From Comamonadaceae bacterium (GTDB lineage: Bacteria; Pseudomonadota; Gammaproteobacteria; Burkholderiales; Burkholderiaceae_C), in NCBI GenBank assembly GCA_947450675.1, contig CANFWI010000008.1, positions 1-64,000 on the forward strand: a stretch of DNA of 64,000 nt. The letters are read 5' to 3'. Position 1 is the stretch's first letter, and every line of letters begins with the position of its first letter. Positions 47,757 to 57,721 of the stretch are shown here, piece by piece. A program made the position numbers and the translations under genes. The notes beneath the pieces were generated by a model. It was not told the origin of the DNA, searched no databases, and saw only the letters and a list, made by a program, of their open reading frames with translations.

Positions 47757-48497
47757 TCAGGCTGCGCTTGCCAGCGCGCTTTTTTGCAGCAACACCAAAT
47801 CGCGGATGCCCTGCTCGGCCAATTCCAGCAAGGCGTTCATCTCGCTGCGGGTGAAGGCCGCGCCCTCTGCCGTGCCCTGCACTTCCACAAAATGGCCGGC
47901 GCCAGTCATCACCACATTCATATCGGTGTCGCAGCCCGAGTCTTCGGTGTATTCCAAGTCCAGCAGCGGCGTGCCTTGGACGATGCCGACCGAAATGGCG
48001 GCGATGTGGTCGGTGATCGGGGATTCGGTGAGTTTGCCGGCTGCGATCAGTTTGTTGACGGCGTCCTGCGCCGCGACGAAGGCGCCGGTGATGGCCGCTG
48101 TGCGCGTGCCGCCGTCGGCCTGCAAGACATCGCAATCCAAGTGAATGGTGCGTTCACCGAGTTTTTTCAAGTCAAAGACTGCCCGCATCGAGCGACCAAT
48201 CAAACGCTGAATTTCTTGGGTGCGGCCGCTTTGCTTGCCGCGAGCGGCCTCACGGTCGCTGCGGGTGTGGGTGGCGCGCGGCAACATGCCGTATTCGGCG
48301 GTGACCCAGCCTTCGCCGCTGCCTTTTTTGTGGCCAGGCACTTTTTCTTCGACCGACGCGGTGCACAAGACCTTGGTCGCGCCGAACTCGATCAGCACCG
48401 AGCCCTCGGCATAGACGGTGTAGTTGCGCGTCATGCGCACAGGGCGGAGTTGGTGTGCTTGGCGGCCGGCAGATCGGATAAAAAGGGGCTTGGTCAT
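47757..48497 (-). CDS. rph: ribonuclease PH
   Basis: [57 protein letters not shown]. Confidence 0.96.
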   Translation of the reverse strand: MTKPLFIRSAGRQAHQLRPVRMTRNYTVYAEGSVLIEFGATKVLCTASVEEKVPGHKKGSGEGWVTAEYGMLPRATHTRSDREAARGKQSGRTQEIQRLIGRSMRAVFDLKKLGERTIHLDCDVLQADGGTRTAAITGAFVAAQDAVNKLIAAGKLTESPITDHIAAISVGIVQGTPLLDLEYTEDSGCDTDMNVVMTGAGHFVEVQGTAEGAAFTRSEMNALLELAEQGIRDLVLLQKSALASAA

Positions 48498-48722
48498 GGT
48501 GTTTTCAATAGAAAGGGGGGCGGGATGCGCGTCACGCATTATCAGTCGGCTGAGGCGCAACGCTGCCCTTGTAAACTACGCCCCAAGCTTTCAGATGGCC
48601 ATTCCAGCCAGACGCGGTCGTTCCAGCTTTCATCAGGAAGTTGAAATTGCTTTTTGCCTTTATTTTTTGACGTGCTGCAGGGCTGGGTCCCACGTCCGGA
48701 TTCCTTTAGAAAAACCACCTCC

Positions 48723-49640
48723 ATGTCCATTTTCAGCATGACGGGTTACGCGACGGCCCAGTCCAGCGCCCCCCGGGTCGCCGCACCGATTGAGGCACCG
48801 GCCGAGAGCCATGCGCGGCTTGGCATCGAAATCCGCTCGGTCAACAGCCGGTTTTTAGACCTTTCTTTTCGGCTGCCCGACGAATTGCGCCAAGCAGAAC
48901 CCGCCCTGCGCGAAATCCTGACCAGCCAACTGAAGCGCGGCAAAGTCGAACTCCGCGTCTGGTTAGAGAGCAGTTCTGCCAGCAGCCTGCGCGCGCCCAC
49001 AGCCCAGACACTGCAGCGGCTCGGTTCTTTTGAAGACACCATCAAGTCTTGGCTGCCGCAGGCCGCAGGCCTGAGCGTTGCCGATGTCTTGCGCATCGCC
49101 GTCAACGAAGACCAGAAACCACACGACTACGGCGACGAACTCCTCAAACTCGCCAAAAAAGCCGTCAAGGAATTGATCCAAGCACGGGAGCGCGAAGGCG
49201 CACGGCTGTCGGCCATGCTGACCGAGCGCACCGCCCAACTGCGCGCGCTGTCGGCGCAAGCCGGCCCGCTGGTGCCGAAACTGGTCGAGCAGCAAAAAAC
49301 CCGTTTCTTGGAGCGCTGGAAAGAAGCCATGGCGCTGGCCGACAGTGCCGCCCTGCCCGAGGTCGCACAAGACCGGGCCTTGACCGAGGCCACCGCCTTT
49401 GCCATTCGCATTGATGTGGCGGAAGAGATCACCCGCTTGGCATCGCACTTGGACGAAATCGACCGCCTGCTGGCCAAAGGCGGCGAGGCTGGTAAACGCC
49501 TTGACTTTCTGATTCAAGAGCTGCACCGAGAGGCCAACACCATGGGCTCCAAATCAGCGGCCTTAGAGCTCACGCGCATTTCAGTCGACATGAAAGTGCT
49601 GATCGAGCAGATCCGCGAACAAGTACAAAACATCGAATAA
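48723..49640 (+). CDS. yicC: YicC family endoribonuclease-like protein
   Basis: [10 protein letters not shown]...[39 protein letters not shown]. Confidence 0.94.
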   Translation: MSIFSMTGYATAQSSAPRVAAPIEAPAESHARLGIEIRSVNSRFLDLSFRLPDELRQAEPALREILTSQLKRGKVELRVWLESSSASSLRAPTAQTLQRLGSFEDTIKSWLPQAAGLSVADVLRIAVNEDQKPHDYGDELLKLAKKAVKELIQAREREGARLSAMLTERTAQLRALSAQAGPLVPKLVEQQKTRFLERWKEAMALADSAALPEVAQDRALTEATAFAIRIDVAEEITRLASHLDEIDRLLAKGGEAGKRLDFLIQELHREANTMGSKSAALELTRISVDMKVLIEQIREQVQNIE

Positions 49641-49651
49641 TCAGGCTTTTT

Positions 49652-50272
49652 ATGGACTACCCCGGAAATTTGTTTGTGGTTGCAGCGCCCAGCGGCGCTG
49701 GTAAATCCAGCCTTGTCAAAGCGCTGCTGGAACTTGACTCAAGGGTGCAACCTGCTGTTTCGCACACCACACGACCGCCGCGTGGGCAAGAAAAACACGG
49801 CCGGGAATACTTCTTTTTGTCGAACGACGAGTTTGACGGCATGGTCGAACGCAATGCCTTCTTAGAGTGGGCCCATGTCCACGGCCAACGCTACGGCACT
49901 TCGCGCCACTCGATTGAAGAGCGCATGCAACACGGCGCCGACGTGATTCTGGAAATCGACTTCCAGGGCGCCATCAACATCAAGAAAATATTCGCCAACG
50001 CGGTGCTGGTCTTTATCTTGCCGCCAAGCTGGGAAGAACTCCGCTCGCGCTTGCAGCGCCGCGGTGAAGACAGCGCCGAGGTGATTGAATTGCGCCTGAA
50101 GAATGCGGCTCTGGAGATGGCGCAAGCCCACGAATTCGACTTCGTTATAATCAATGAGTTGTTCGAGCGTGCGGTTTTCGACCTGAAAACCATTGTTCAT
50201 GCCCAGCGGCTCAAGTTTTCGGCTCAGCGGCGTGCCCGTGCCGACATCTTCCAAGCCCTGAACATTCCCTGA
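49652..50272 (+). CDS. gmk: guanylate kinase
   Basis: [36 protein letters not shown]. Confidence 0.96.
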   Translation: MDYPGNLFVVAAPSGAGKSSLVKALLELDSRVQPAVSHTTRPPRGQEKHGREYFFLSNDEFDGMVERNAFLEWAHVHGQRYGTSRHSIEERMQHGADVILEIDFQGAINIKKIFANAVLVFILPPSWEELRSRLQRRGEDSAEVIELRLKNAALEMAQAHEFDFVIINELFERAVFDLKTIVHAQRLKFSAQRRARADIFQALNIP

Positions 50273-50315
50273 AACCCTCGCTCACCCAGCGCTTACTGCT
50301 TACCCGGAGAACATC

Positions 50316-50519
50316 ATGGCCCGCATCACTGTTGAAGACTGCCTGGAACAAATCCCCAACCGTTTTGAGTTGGTTTTGGCCGCCACTTACCGCGCCCGCA
50401 TGTTGAGCCAAGGTCACGCCGCCAAAATTGAAAGCAAAAACAAGCCGGGCGTGACGGCTCTGCGTGAAATCGCAGCCGGCAAAGTTGGCCTTGAGATGCT
50501 GAAAAAAGTACCGCTCTGA
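50316..50519 (+). CDS. rpoZ: RNA polymerase omega subunit
   Basis: [30 protein letters not shown]. Confidence 0.97.
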   Translation: MARITVEDCLEQIPNRFELVLAATYRARMLSQGHAAKIESKNKPGVTALREIAAGKVGLEMLKKVPL

Positions 50520-50536
50520 ACGCCTTCGCATTCCAT

Positions 50537-50566
50537 CAAAAGCACCGCTTGACGGTGCTTTTTTGT
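50537..50566 (+). terminator. rho-independent terminator after rpoZ
   Basis: AGCACCG-CTTGA-CGGTGCT followed by a T-tract. Confidence 0.85.
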
Positions 50567-50629
50567 TTGTTACAACCGATCAATGTCGCCTGTATTCACG
50601 GGTCTTCGCTGTCAAGATACATTTAAGGT

Positions 50630-52867
50630 ATGAGCTCGCTTCTTTTGCCTGTCATGGCCAAACCAACACCTGCCGCAGCCAATGCCGCGGCGGCAAGCTT
50701 TGCTGCGCTCACGGCCAAGCTCGACTATATGAGTGCCGCCGACGTTGACAATGTTCGCCGGGCTTATCGGTTTGCCGACGAAGCGCACCTCGGACAGCTT
50801 CGTAACAGCGGTCAGCCGTACATCACCCACCCGATCGCCGTGGCACAGCAATGCGCAGAATGGAAGCTTGACGCGCAAGCCCTGATGGCCGCCCTGCTGC
50901 ATGACGCGATTGAAGACTGCGGCGTCACCAAGCCTGACCTGATCGAGCGCTTTGGCGCTCCAGTGGCCGAGCTGGTCGACGGGCTGACCAAGCTGGAAAA
51001 GCTCGAATTCAACACCCGCGAAGAGAATCAAGCGGAGTCCTTTCGCAAGATGCTGCTGGCTATGGCCCGCGATGTGCGCGTCATTTTGATCAAGCTGGCC
51101 GACCGCACCCACAACATGCGCACGCTCAGCGATGCACCGCGTGCTAAATGGGCGCGTATCGCCAGCGAAACGCTGGACATCTATGCGCCAATTGCGCACC
51201 GACTCGGCCTGAACTCGACCTACCGCGAGTTGCAAGACTTGTCGTTTCAACATCTGCACCCGTGGCGTTACACCACGCTTGAAAAAGCAGTCTCGCGCTC
51301 ACGCGGACGGCGTCGCGATGTCATCACGCGCGTGAAGACTGAGGTCGAAGCTGCCTTTGCAGCGGCCAATATGTCTGTGCAAATTCATGGGCGTGAGAAA
51401 ACGCTGTATTCGATTTACAGCAAGATGGATCAAAAACATCTGTCATTTGCGCAAGTGACCGACATTTATGGCTTTCGCGTCATCGTCGATGGGCTGACCG
51501 CTTGCTACACCGCCATGGGCGTGCTGCATCAGCTCTACAAACCACTGCCGGGACGCTTCAAAGATTACATCGCGATCCCGAAGATCAATGGCTACCAATC
51601 CCTGCACACCACGCTGGTCGGGCCCTTTGGTACCAGCATCGAGTTTCAGATGCGTACCGAAGCCATGCATGTGGTGGCCGAGTCTGGTGTCGCCGCTCAT
51701 TGGCTTTACAAGGCGACGACCGCCGGCGGCGAAGACTCGCAAAACCTGGGCACGCAGTGGCTTCAGTCGCTGCTCGACATTCAACAAGAAACCGGCGATG
51801 CGGCAGAGTTTTGGGACCACGTCAAAATTGATCTTTTCCCAGACGCGGTGTATGTCTTCACACCGAAAAGCAAGATCATGGCGATGCCGCGCGGTGCGAC
51901 CATCGTCGACTTCGCCTATGCCATTCACAGCGACATCGGGCACCGCGCGGTAGCCGCCAAGGTCAATGGCGAACAAGTGCCGCTGCGCACCGAACTGCAC
52001 AACGGCGATGTGATTGAGATCGTCACCACCCCTGTTTCCAGCCCCAACCCGGCTTGGCTGGGTTTTGTTCGTACAGGCAAAGCGCGATCGAAAATTCGCC
52101 ATTACCTCAAAACCATGGCGCTCACCGAGTCACAGGACTTGGGCGAGAAAATGTTGGCGCACGCCTTGCGCGCAGAAGGCATCGACAAGCTGCCTGACGA
52201 CAACGACGAAAACCACCTGCTGTGGGAAAAAATTCTACGCTTCAGCGGCAACCGCTCACGCGCCGACTTGCTGACCGACGTCGGACTTGGCAAGCGCATC
52301 GCCACCATTCTGGCCAAGCGCATCGTCGGGCTGCTGGGCGAGATCGGCGAAAAACCCGACGTACTGCTGATGAGCAGGGAACGCTTTACCGCGCATGAAT
52401 CGGTGTCGCAAGGTGCGCTGCTGCTAGACGGCAGCGAAGGCGCCTCCATCCATTTTGCAAAATGCTGCAAACCCATCCCCGGCGACAACGTCATGGGCTA
52501 TTTGGGGCGCGGCGAAGGGCTGATGGTTCACACTGAGGATTGCGCTGTGGCCAAGCGACTGGTTCAACGCGACAGCGAGCGCTTTATTGCCGTGGACTGG
52601 TCTGACGAACCCGTTCGGGCCTTTGAAACCGATTTGCTGGTGACCGTCTCAAAAGAAAGAGGCGTTTTAGCCCGTGTGGCTGCGGCGATGGCCTCCGCTG
52701 AGGCAGATATCAACCAAGTGGAGATTGAACAAGACTCCCGACAGGGTGCGACCGATCTGCGCTTCAGCGTCGCCGTGCGTGACCGCGTTCATCTGGCAGC
52801 CGTCATGCGCAATGTCAAGCGCGCCGCGTCAGTGTTGCGCGTGCAAAGGGTCAAGTCTGGGGCGTAG
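50630..52867 (+). CDS. spoT: bifunctional (p)ppGpp synthetase/hydrolase SpoT/RelA family
   Basis: HD motif LLHDAIEDCG, synthetase KINGYQSLHTT, TGS FVFTPKSKIMAMPRGATIVDFAYAIHSDIG. Confidence 0.95.
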   Translation: MSSLLLPVMAKPTPAAANAAAASFAALTAKLDYMSAADVDNVRRAYRFADEAHLGQLRNSGQPYITHPIAVAQQCAEWKLDAQALMAALLHDAIEDCGVTKPDLIERFGAPVAELVDGLTKLEKLEFNTREENQAESFRKMLLAMARDVRVILIKLADRTHNMRTLSDAPRAKWARIASETLDIYAPIAHRLGLNSTYRELQDLSFQHLHPWRYTTLEKAVSRSRGRRRDVITRVKTEVEAAFAAANMSVQIHGREKTLYSIYSKMDQKHLSFAQVTDIYGFRVIVDGLTACYTAMGVLHQLYKPLPGRFKDYIAIPKINGYQSLHTTLVGPFGTSIEFQMRTEAMHVVAESGVAAHWLYKATTAGGEDSQNLGTQWLQSLLDIQQETGDAAEFWDHVKIDLFPDAVYVFTPKSKIMAMPRGATIVDFAYAIHSDIGHRAVAAKVNGEQVPLRTELHNGDVIEIVTTPVSSPNPAWLGFVRTGKARSKIRHYLKTMALTESQDLGEKMLAHALRAEGIDKLPDDNDENHLLWEKILRFSGNRSRADLLTDVGLGKRIATILAKRIVGLLGEIGEKPDVLLMSRERFTAHESVSQGALLLDGSEGASIHFAKCCKPIPGDNVMGYLGRGEGLMVHTEDCAVAKRLVQRDSERFIAVDWSDEPVRAFETDLLVTVSKERGVLARVAAAMASAEADINQVEIEQDSRQGATDLRFSVAVRDRVHLAAVMRNVKRAASVLRVQRVKSGA

Positions 52868-53417
52868 CAGACGGCGCTGGATAACTCACCTCCAGCACCT
52901 CCACCACCTGCACGCCGCTGGGCGTGACCAAGTTGACCTCGTCCCCGACGCGCGCTTTAAGCAAGGTACGCGCCGCCGGCGAGACCCAACTGACCTCTCC
53001 CGCTGAAGTGTCCGCCTCATCAATGCCCATGATGGTCACGCGTTGCTCGGTTTTGCCGTCAACCAGATAAAGCACTGTCGCGCCAAAAAATACTTGGTCG
53101 CCACCGTGATGCACAGAAGGGTCCGTGATCTCGGCGATCTCCAGCCGCTTGGTCAGGAAACGGATTCTGCGGTCGATTTCACGCAAGCGTTTTTTGCCGT
53201 AAATGTAATCACCGTTTTCTGATCGGTCGCCATTGCTGGCGGCCCAATGAACAATGTCCACGACCTTGGGTCGCTCGTTGTCGATCAAATCAAGCAACTC
53301 GGCTTTGAGTCGGGCGTATCCTTTTGGCGTGATGTAGTTTTTGCCGCCGGCCGGGAGTGGCGGCAGCGTCAGCTCTTCATCGTCCGAATCGGTTTCTTTG
53401 GGGAAGGCTTTGCTCAT
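52851..53417 (-). CDS. greB: transcription elongation factor GreB
   Basis: NYITPKGYARLKAELLDL, DRSENGDYIYGKKRLREIDRRIRFL. Confidence 0.94.
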   Translation of the reverse strand: MSKAFPKETDSDDEELTLPPLPAGGKNYITPKGYARLKAELLDLIDNERPKVVDIVHWAASNGDRSENGDYIYGKKRLREIDRRIRFLTKRLEIAEITDPSVHHGGDQVFFGATVLYLVDGKTEQRVTIMGIDEADTSAGEVSWVSPAARTLLKARVGDEVNLVTPSGVQVVEVLEVSYPAPSATPQT

Positions 53418-53457
53418 GATGTTGGGTTGGACCTTGAGACAGTGTGGCACCAGAAAC

Positions 53458-53488
53458 GAAAAAGCCTGCAACTTTCGTTGCAGGCTTT
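53458..53488 (-). terminator. rho-independent terminator of tRNA-Arg (minus strand)
   Basis: Minus strand AAAGCCTGCAAC-GAAA-GTTGCAGGCTTTTTC: 11-12 bp stem plus T-run. Confidence 0.8.
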
Positions 53489-53493
53489 ACGTT

Positions 53494-53570
53494 TGGTGCG
53501 GCTGGCAGGAATTGAACCCACGACCCCTTGGTTCGTAGCCAAGTACTCTATCCAACTGAGCTACAGCCGC
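53494..53570 (-). tRNA. tRNA-Arg (anticodon ACG)
   Basis: GCGGCTGTAGCTCAGTTGGATAGAGTACTTGGCTACGAACCAAGGGGTCGTGGGTTCAATTCCTGCCAGCCGCACCA: complete cloverleaf, loop CTACGAA, encoded CCA. Confidence 0.97.
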
Positions 53571-53712
53571 TAAGCCTCGTATTCTAGCTTAAAAAAATGG
53601 CCGACTCGACTAGCTTGAACAAATCGTCTGAAATCCAGTTTTAAAAATTCTGGGCACGCCCCGGTTCAACAGCACACACCCACGGTAAATGGCGTACCTA
53701 ACAATAGGATGA

Positions 53713-53733
53713 ATTATCACTTAAGGTGATAAT
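53713..53733. promoter_or_regulatory. candidate operator palindrome upstream of ChbG/HpnK-like gene
   Basis: ATTATCAC-TTAAG-GTGATAAT, perfect 8-bp arms, intergenic. Confidence 0.55.
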
Positions 53734-53840
53734 CTTGGCTTCAGAGAGAGTCTTTCTGTTGGCACTTTATAATTTTCCATCAGCCAATCAGCGCCTCAGT
53801 CAGCAAGACCACTGTGGCGACTTAAATCCAAATTTATCAG

Positions 53841-54653
53841 ATGAAACAACTGGTCTTTTGCGCCGACGATTTTTCCCTGCATGGCCCCGCCTCTGAGGGC
53901 ATTGCAGCGCTGGCGCAAAAGGGCTGCATCACGGCGACCAGTGTCATGGTGTTGTCGCCACGCTGGCCAGCGGATGCCGCACTTCTGAAACCCCTGAGGG
54001 GCCGCATCGACGTTGGACTGCACTTGGACTGGACCAGCGAGTTCGCCCGCCAGGCCGGACACGGCATGTCGCTGGCACGCAGCATGCTATTGGCCGGGTT
54101 GAGGCAAATCAAACCAGCGCAAGCCAAACCACTGATCGAACGCCAGTTAGACGAATTTGAACGCGTCTGGCAAGCGCCACCGGACCATGTCGATGGCCAC
54201 CAGCACATCCAACAATTTCCCGGCATTCGCGAAGCCTTGGTGCAAGTACTTCTCGAGCGCTATGGGAATTCATCTGCGCGGCCTTATCTGCGAATTTCCA
54301 AGCTACCGAGAGACCAAGCCGATGTCAAAGCCCGCATCATTGCGGCGATGGGCGCCGAGCCGCTGCGCCACTTGGCAAATCTCAGCGGCGTGCCTTGCGC
54401 GCCAGCCCTGACCGGTATTTATGACTTCGGCGACAGGCCGCTGAGCTATGCACAGCGGATGAACGACTGGCTGCGAACCAGTCCCGAAGGCACCCTTTTA
54501 ATGTGCCACCCAGCGCAAGGCGTCGAGGCCCATGACGCGATTGGCCCAGCCCGCGAGCGCGAATACCGCTACCTGGCCGGTGGCGAATTCCAACAACAAC
54601 TGAAAGCCCGCGGCATCCAACTGGTTCGCGGCTCGCGCCTTTACAAAGCATAA
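53841..54653 (+). CDS. ChbG/HpnK (YdjC/NaxD-like) carbohydrate deacetylase
   Basis: LVFCADDFSLHGPASEGI, DVGLHLDWTSEF, DHVDGHQHIQQFPGI. Confidence 0.9.
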   Translation: MKQLVFCADDFSLHGPASEGIAALAQKGCITATSVMVLSPRWPADAALLKPLRGRIDVGLHLDWTSEFARQAGHGMSLARSMLLAGLRQIKPAQAKPLIERQLDEFERVWQAPPDHVDGHQHIQQFPGIREALVQVLLERYGNSSARPYLRISKLPRDQADVKARIIAAMGAEPLRHLANLSGVPCAPALTGIYDFGDRPLSYAQRMNDWLRTSPEGTLLMCHPAQGVEAHDAIGPAREREYRYLAGGEFQQQLKARGIQLVRGSRLYKA

Positions 54654-54658
54654 ATCAC

Positions 54659-56233
54659 GTGGAAAAGCCAAGCCCCTCTTCGTCTTCCTCTTCCTCTTCG
54701 TCTACACCCACGTCATCTTGGCTTTTGCTCGCCGTCTTGTGGGGCGCGTTGCTGCTGTTAGCGTCTTGGCGCCCTTTGGCGCTGCCCGATGAGGGCCGCT
54801 ACAGCGAAATCGGTCGCTGGATGCTGGTCTCTGGCGACTGGCTCACGCCGCGCTTGAACGGCATCCCCTTTTTTCACAAACCGCCGCTTCTTTACTGGCT
54901 TGAAGCCGTATCCATCAGCATCTTCGGTGTTCATGCTTGGGCGGTGCGATTGGTACCGGCGCTGCATGCCGGCCTGATGTTGATCTGCCTGTATCTCGCG
55001 TCGCGACACATCGGTGGCGAGCGCTTGGCGCGGCGCGCAGCCTTGATGCTGGGCTGCAGTTTGTCGTTTTTGATCGGCGGGCAATACATCAACCACGACA
55101 TGCTGGTGGCCTGCTGGATCGGCGTTGCCATCTGGTCTTTTGCTGCGTCGTTCATGCAGGGCGAAAGGCCGGATGTACGTCTGGCGCTGATCGGCTTTGC
55201 GGCCTGCGCCTTGGGTGTGCTGACCAAGGGCCTGATTGGCATCGCCCTGCCCGGACTGGTGTTGCTGCTGTGGCTGATCTGGACGCGTCAGTTGCGAAAA
55301 ATCATCCGCCTGCCTTGGCTTCGCGGGCTGGCTCTGTTCAGCCTACTGGCCCTGCCGTGGTTTGTACTGGTGCATCAACAGTTCCCAAGCATGTTGAACT
55401 ACATGTTCGGCACACACCAGTTCAGTCGATTCACCGGCACGAGCTTCAACAATGCCAGAGCCTGGTGGTTTTACCTTTTTTGCTTGGTTCTGTTGCTGTT
55501 TCCATGGACTTTTTTCGTTCGCCCAACGCCCTACGCAGCACTGGACACACGACAAAAAGCGTGGCTGTCTTTGCTCTGGATCTGGGTCATCGCCATCGTC
55601 GGATTTTTCTCAATTCCCCACTCCAAACTGATTGGCTACGTGCTGCCGGTCATGCCGGCCTTGGCGCTGCTGGCGGCGATTGGCTACGGTGAGTGGCTTG
55701 ACCAGCGGCCACAGGTGAGCCGCTGGTTGTTGCCCACATTGGCGCTGTTGACCGTGCTGATCGCGATGGCGACGACGCTGCTGGGCGGGCGCTTCAGTCT
55801 GACCCAAGCCACCGTCGACGTGGCGCAAACCTTGGCCTGTGAAGCATCCCCGGACGACACGGTCTATGCACTGGACGGTTATCCATACGATTTGCCGTTT
55901 TACACGGGCGCCAAAAAACCCATGCGGGTCATTCAAGATTGGACTCAACTACGCCGTAGCGCGGGGGACAGCTGGCAACGCGAGCTCTATGAAGGTGCTG
56001 ATTTTGATGCGCGAGCCGGACGCGTCTTGCAAGGGCTAGACGCGCTGACAGCCGCACAACAACACCCCGGCAACTGGTTGCTGCTACCCAGCACCATGGC
56101 ACAGCAACAACGCCCTGCCGGCTGGACGCTGGTGCAAGAAGGCGTCAGCTGGACGCTGCTGCGCTCACCGAGCGAAAGCCCAGAAGCGGCTCAGCACAAA
56201 GGTTTGGCCGGCTGCAAGCACCAAGGCCAATAG
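54659..56233 (+). CDS. ArnT-like glycosyltransferase (GT39/83-type membrane protein)
   Basis: RPLALPDEGRYSEIGRWMLVSGDWLTPRLNGIPFFHKPPLLYWLEA; multiple TMs; GTG start. Confidence 0.92.
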   Translation: MEKPSPSSSSSSSSSTPTSSWLLLAVLWGALLLLASWRPLALPDEGRYSEIGRWMLVSGDWLTPRLNGIPFFHKPPLLYWLEAVSISIFGVHAWAVRLVPALHAGLMLICLYLASRHIGGERLARRAALMLGCSLSFLIGGQYINHDMLVACWIGVAIWSFAASFMQGERPDVRLALIGFAACALGVLTKGLIGIALPGLVLLLWLIWTRQLRKIIRLPWLRGLALFSLLALPWFVLVHQQFPSMLNYMFGTHQFSRFTGTSFNNARAWWFYLFCLVLLLFPWTFFVRPTPYAALDTRQKAWLSLLWIWVIAIVGFFSIPHSKLIGYVLPVMPALALLAAIGYGEWLDQRPQVSRWLLPTLALLTVLIAMATTLLGGRFSLTQATVDVAQTLACEASPDDTVYALDGYPYDLPFYTGAKKPMRVIQDWTQLRRSAGDSWQRELYEGADFDARAGRVLQGLDALTAAQQHPGNWLLLPSTMAQQQRPAGWTLVQEGVSWTLLRSPSESPEAAQHKGLAGCKHQGQ

Positions 56234-56539
56234 CAGAGCCGGCATGTCGGCCCAGCCAAAACCGCGATGCATCAGCATAAAGACCAACTCGTTGCAGATA
56301 AAACCAGCCACAGCCGTGACTGAAAAGCGCCGCAGGCTTTGCAGCAAGCTGGTCGTCGTGTCCTGAAAACTCAGCCGGCGATGACCGACAAAGCTGACAC
56401 AAAAAGCCACCGCAAAACCAAGAGCGTTGGCCAACTCCGGCAGCATCAAGTCCTTGGTCAACGCAAACACAAGCACATGGGTTAAAGCGGCGGATCCGCC
56501 CACCGCCAAAAACCAAACACCAACCAGACGTGACTTCAC
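56165..56539 (-). CDS. GtrA family membrane protein (putative polyprenyl-phosphate-sugar flippase)
   Basis: ~4 TM, VGVWFLAVGGSAALTHVLVF, FVGHRRLSFQ. Confidence 0.88.
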   Translation of the reverse strand: MKSRLVGVWFLAVGGSAALTHVLVFALTKDLMLPELANALGFAVAFCVSFVGHRRLSFQDTTTSLLQSLRRFSVTAVAGFICNELVFMLMHRGFGWADMPALLLALVLAAGQTFVLSRFWAFAR

Positions 56540-56547
56540 AGACAGCG

Positions 56548-57567
56548 TTACAGCAAGGGGGCGTCTGAGAAGGCCTTGTCAGTGGGCGCGCCCACCGGCT
56601 GAACCGATGGCACTGGCAGCCCAGCGCCGTCGCGTTGGCGCAGCACAAAGATCGGACGCTGTTTCGCTTCTTCATAAATGCGTCCGACGTATTCGGCCAC
56701 CACGCCAATGCCCAACATTTGAACGCCGCTCAAGAACATCATGCTGACCACGAGCGTGGCATAACCCGGCACATCGATGCCCCAGATAAAATAGTCAATC
56801 GTGATCCATACGCCGTAAGCCACGGACAAGCTCGCTATCGTCAAGCCCAACAAGGTCAACAAACGCAGCGGCGCAATAGAGAAAGCAGTGAACCCGGTCA
56901 AGGCCAGCTTCACGGACCCCATCAACCCAAAATTACTCTTGCCGGCTTGACGCAGCAGCGGTTCGTAGTCAATCGCGATGCTTGGGAAACCGACCCATGC
57001 ATACAAGCCCTTCATGAAGCGGTTGCGCTCCGGCAAAGCATTCAACGCATCTGCTACTGCACGGTCCATCAGCCGGAAATCTCCGGCGTGGGCTGGAATC
57101 TTCACGCGGTTGCCAAAGTTCACCAACTCATAAAACAAACCCGTCAGATGCCGCTGCAGGGGTGACTGATCAAGACGCGAGCGGCGCACAGCGTAAACCA
57201 CATCCATGCCTTTTTGCCAATGCGCCAGCATCTCTGGCAGCAACGACACCGGATGCTGACCATCGGCATCCATCAAGACCACGACGTCGCCGCGGGTCGC
57301 CTGCAAACCGGCCGTCAAGGCACACTCCTTGCCGAAATTACGTGACAACTCCAGCACCACAACTTCAGGGTGAATCTCGCTCAAACGACGTGCCACCTTC
57401 AGCGTGTCGTCGCGACTGCCGTCGTCAATGATGATCAGTTCAACGGCCGAGAAAAGCCCGTGCAAGGCCTTCAGAATATCGGGGACTACATTAGGAAGAT
57501 TGCCGGCCTCATTGAAGGCGGGCAACACGCAGGAAACTGTCGGTGTTCGGTGTTGTCGAGAAGTCAT
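56548..57567 (-). CDS. family 2 glycosyltransferase (polyprenyl-phosphate glycosyltransferase)
   Basis: SCVLPAFNEAGNLPNVV, LIIIDDGSRDDTL, LMDADGQHPVSLLPEML, C-terminal two TMs. Confidence 0.93.
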   Translation of the reverse strand: MTSRQHRTPTVSCVLPAFNEAGNLPNVVPDILKALHGLFSAVELIIIDDGSRDDTLKVARRLSEIHPEVVVLELSRNFGKECALTAGLQATRGDVVVLMDADGQHPVSLLPEMLAHWQKGMDVVYAVRRSRLDQSPLQRHLTGLFYELVNFGNRVKIPAHAGDFRLMDRAVADALNALPERNRFMKGLYAWVGFPSIAIDYEPLLRQAGKSNFGLMGSVKLALTGFTAFSIAPLRLLTLLGLTIASLSVAYGVWITIDYFIWGIDVPGYATLVVSMMFLSGVQMLGIGVVAEYVGRIYEEAKQRPIFVLRQRDGAGLPVPSVQPVGAPTDKAFSDAPLL

Positions 57568-57721
57568 AGGTCGACATCATGCCAAATAAATTTGCCATCT
57601 ATGCATAAAACTGCTGCGCAAGTCGCAATCGCCTGCTTTCAACAGCCCTTTTTCGATTTGTCACATGGCCGCACTTCGGCCCAGCCGCGCCAGCACTTCA
57701 GCTCTGCGCGCAGTTAGCGCC

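Noticed and set aside
47784-48644. 286-aa plus-strand ORF
   Set aside because: Antisense to rph.
54659-54720. Poly-Ser tract near the start of the ArnT-like protein
   Set aside because: Short TCN/TCT repeat at the N-terminus; likely slippage-prone linker or mis-set start. Phase variation not supported by tract length or composition.
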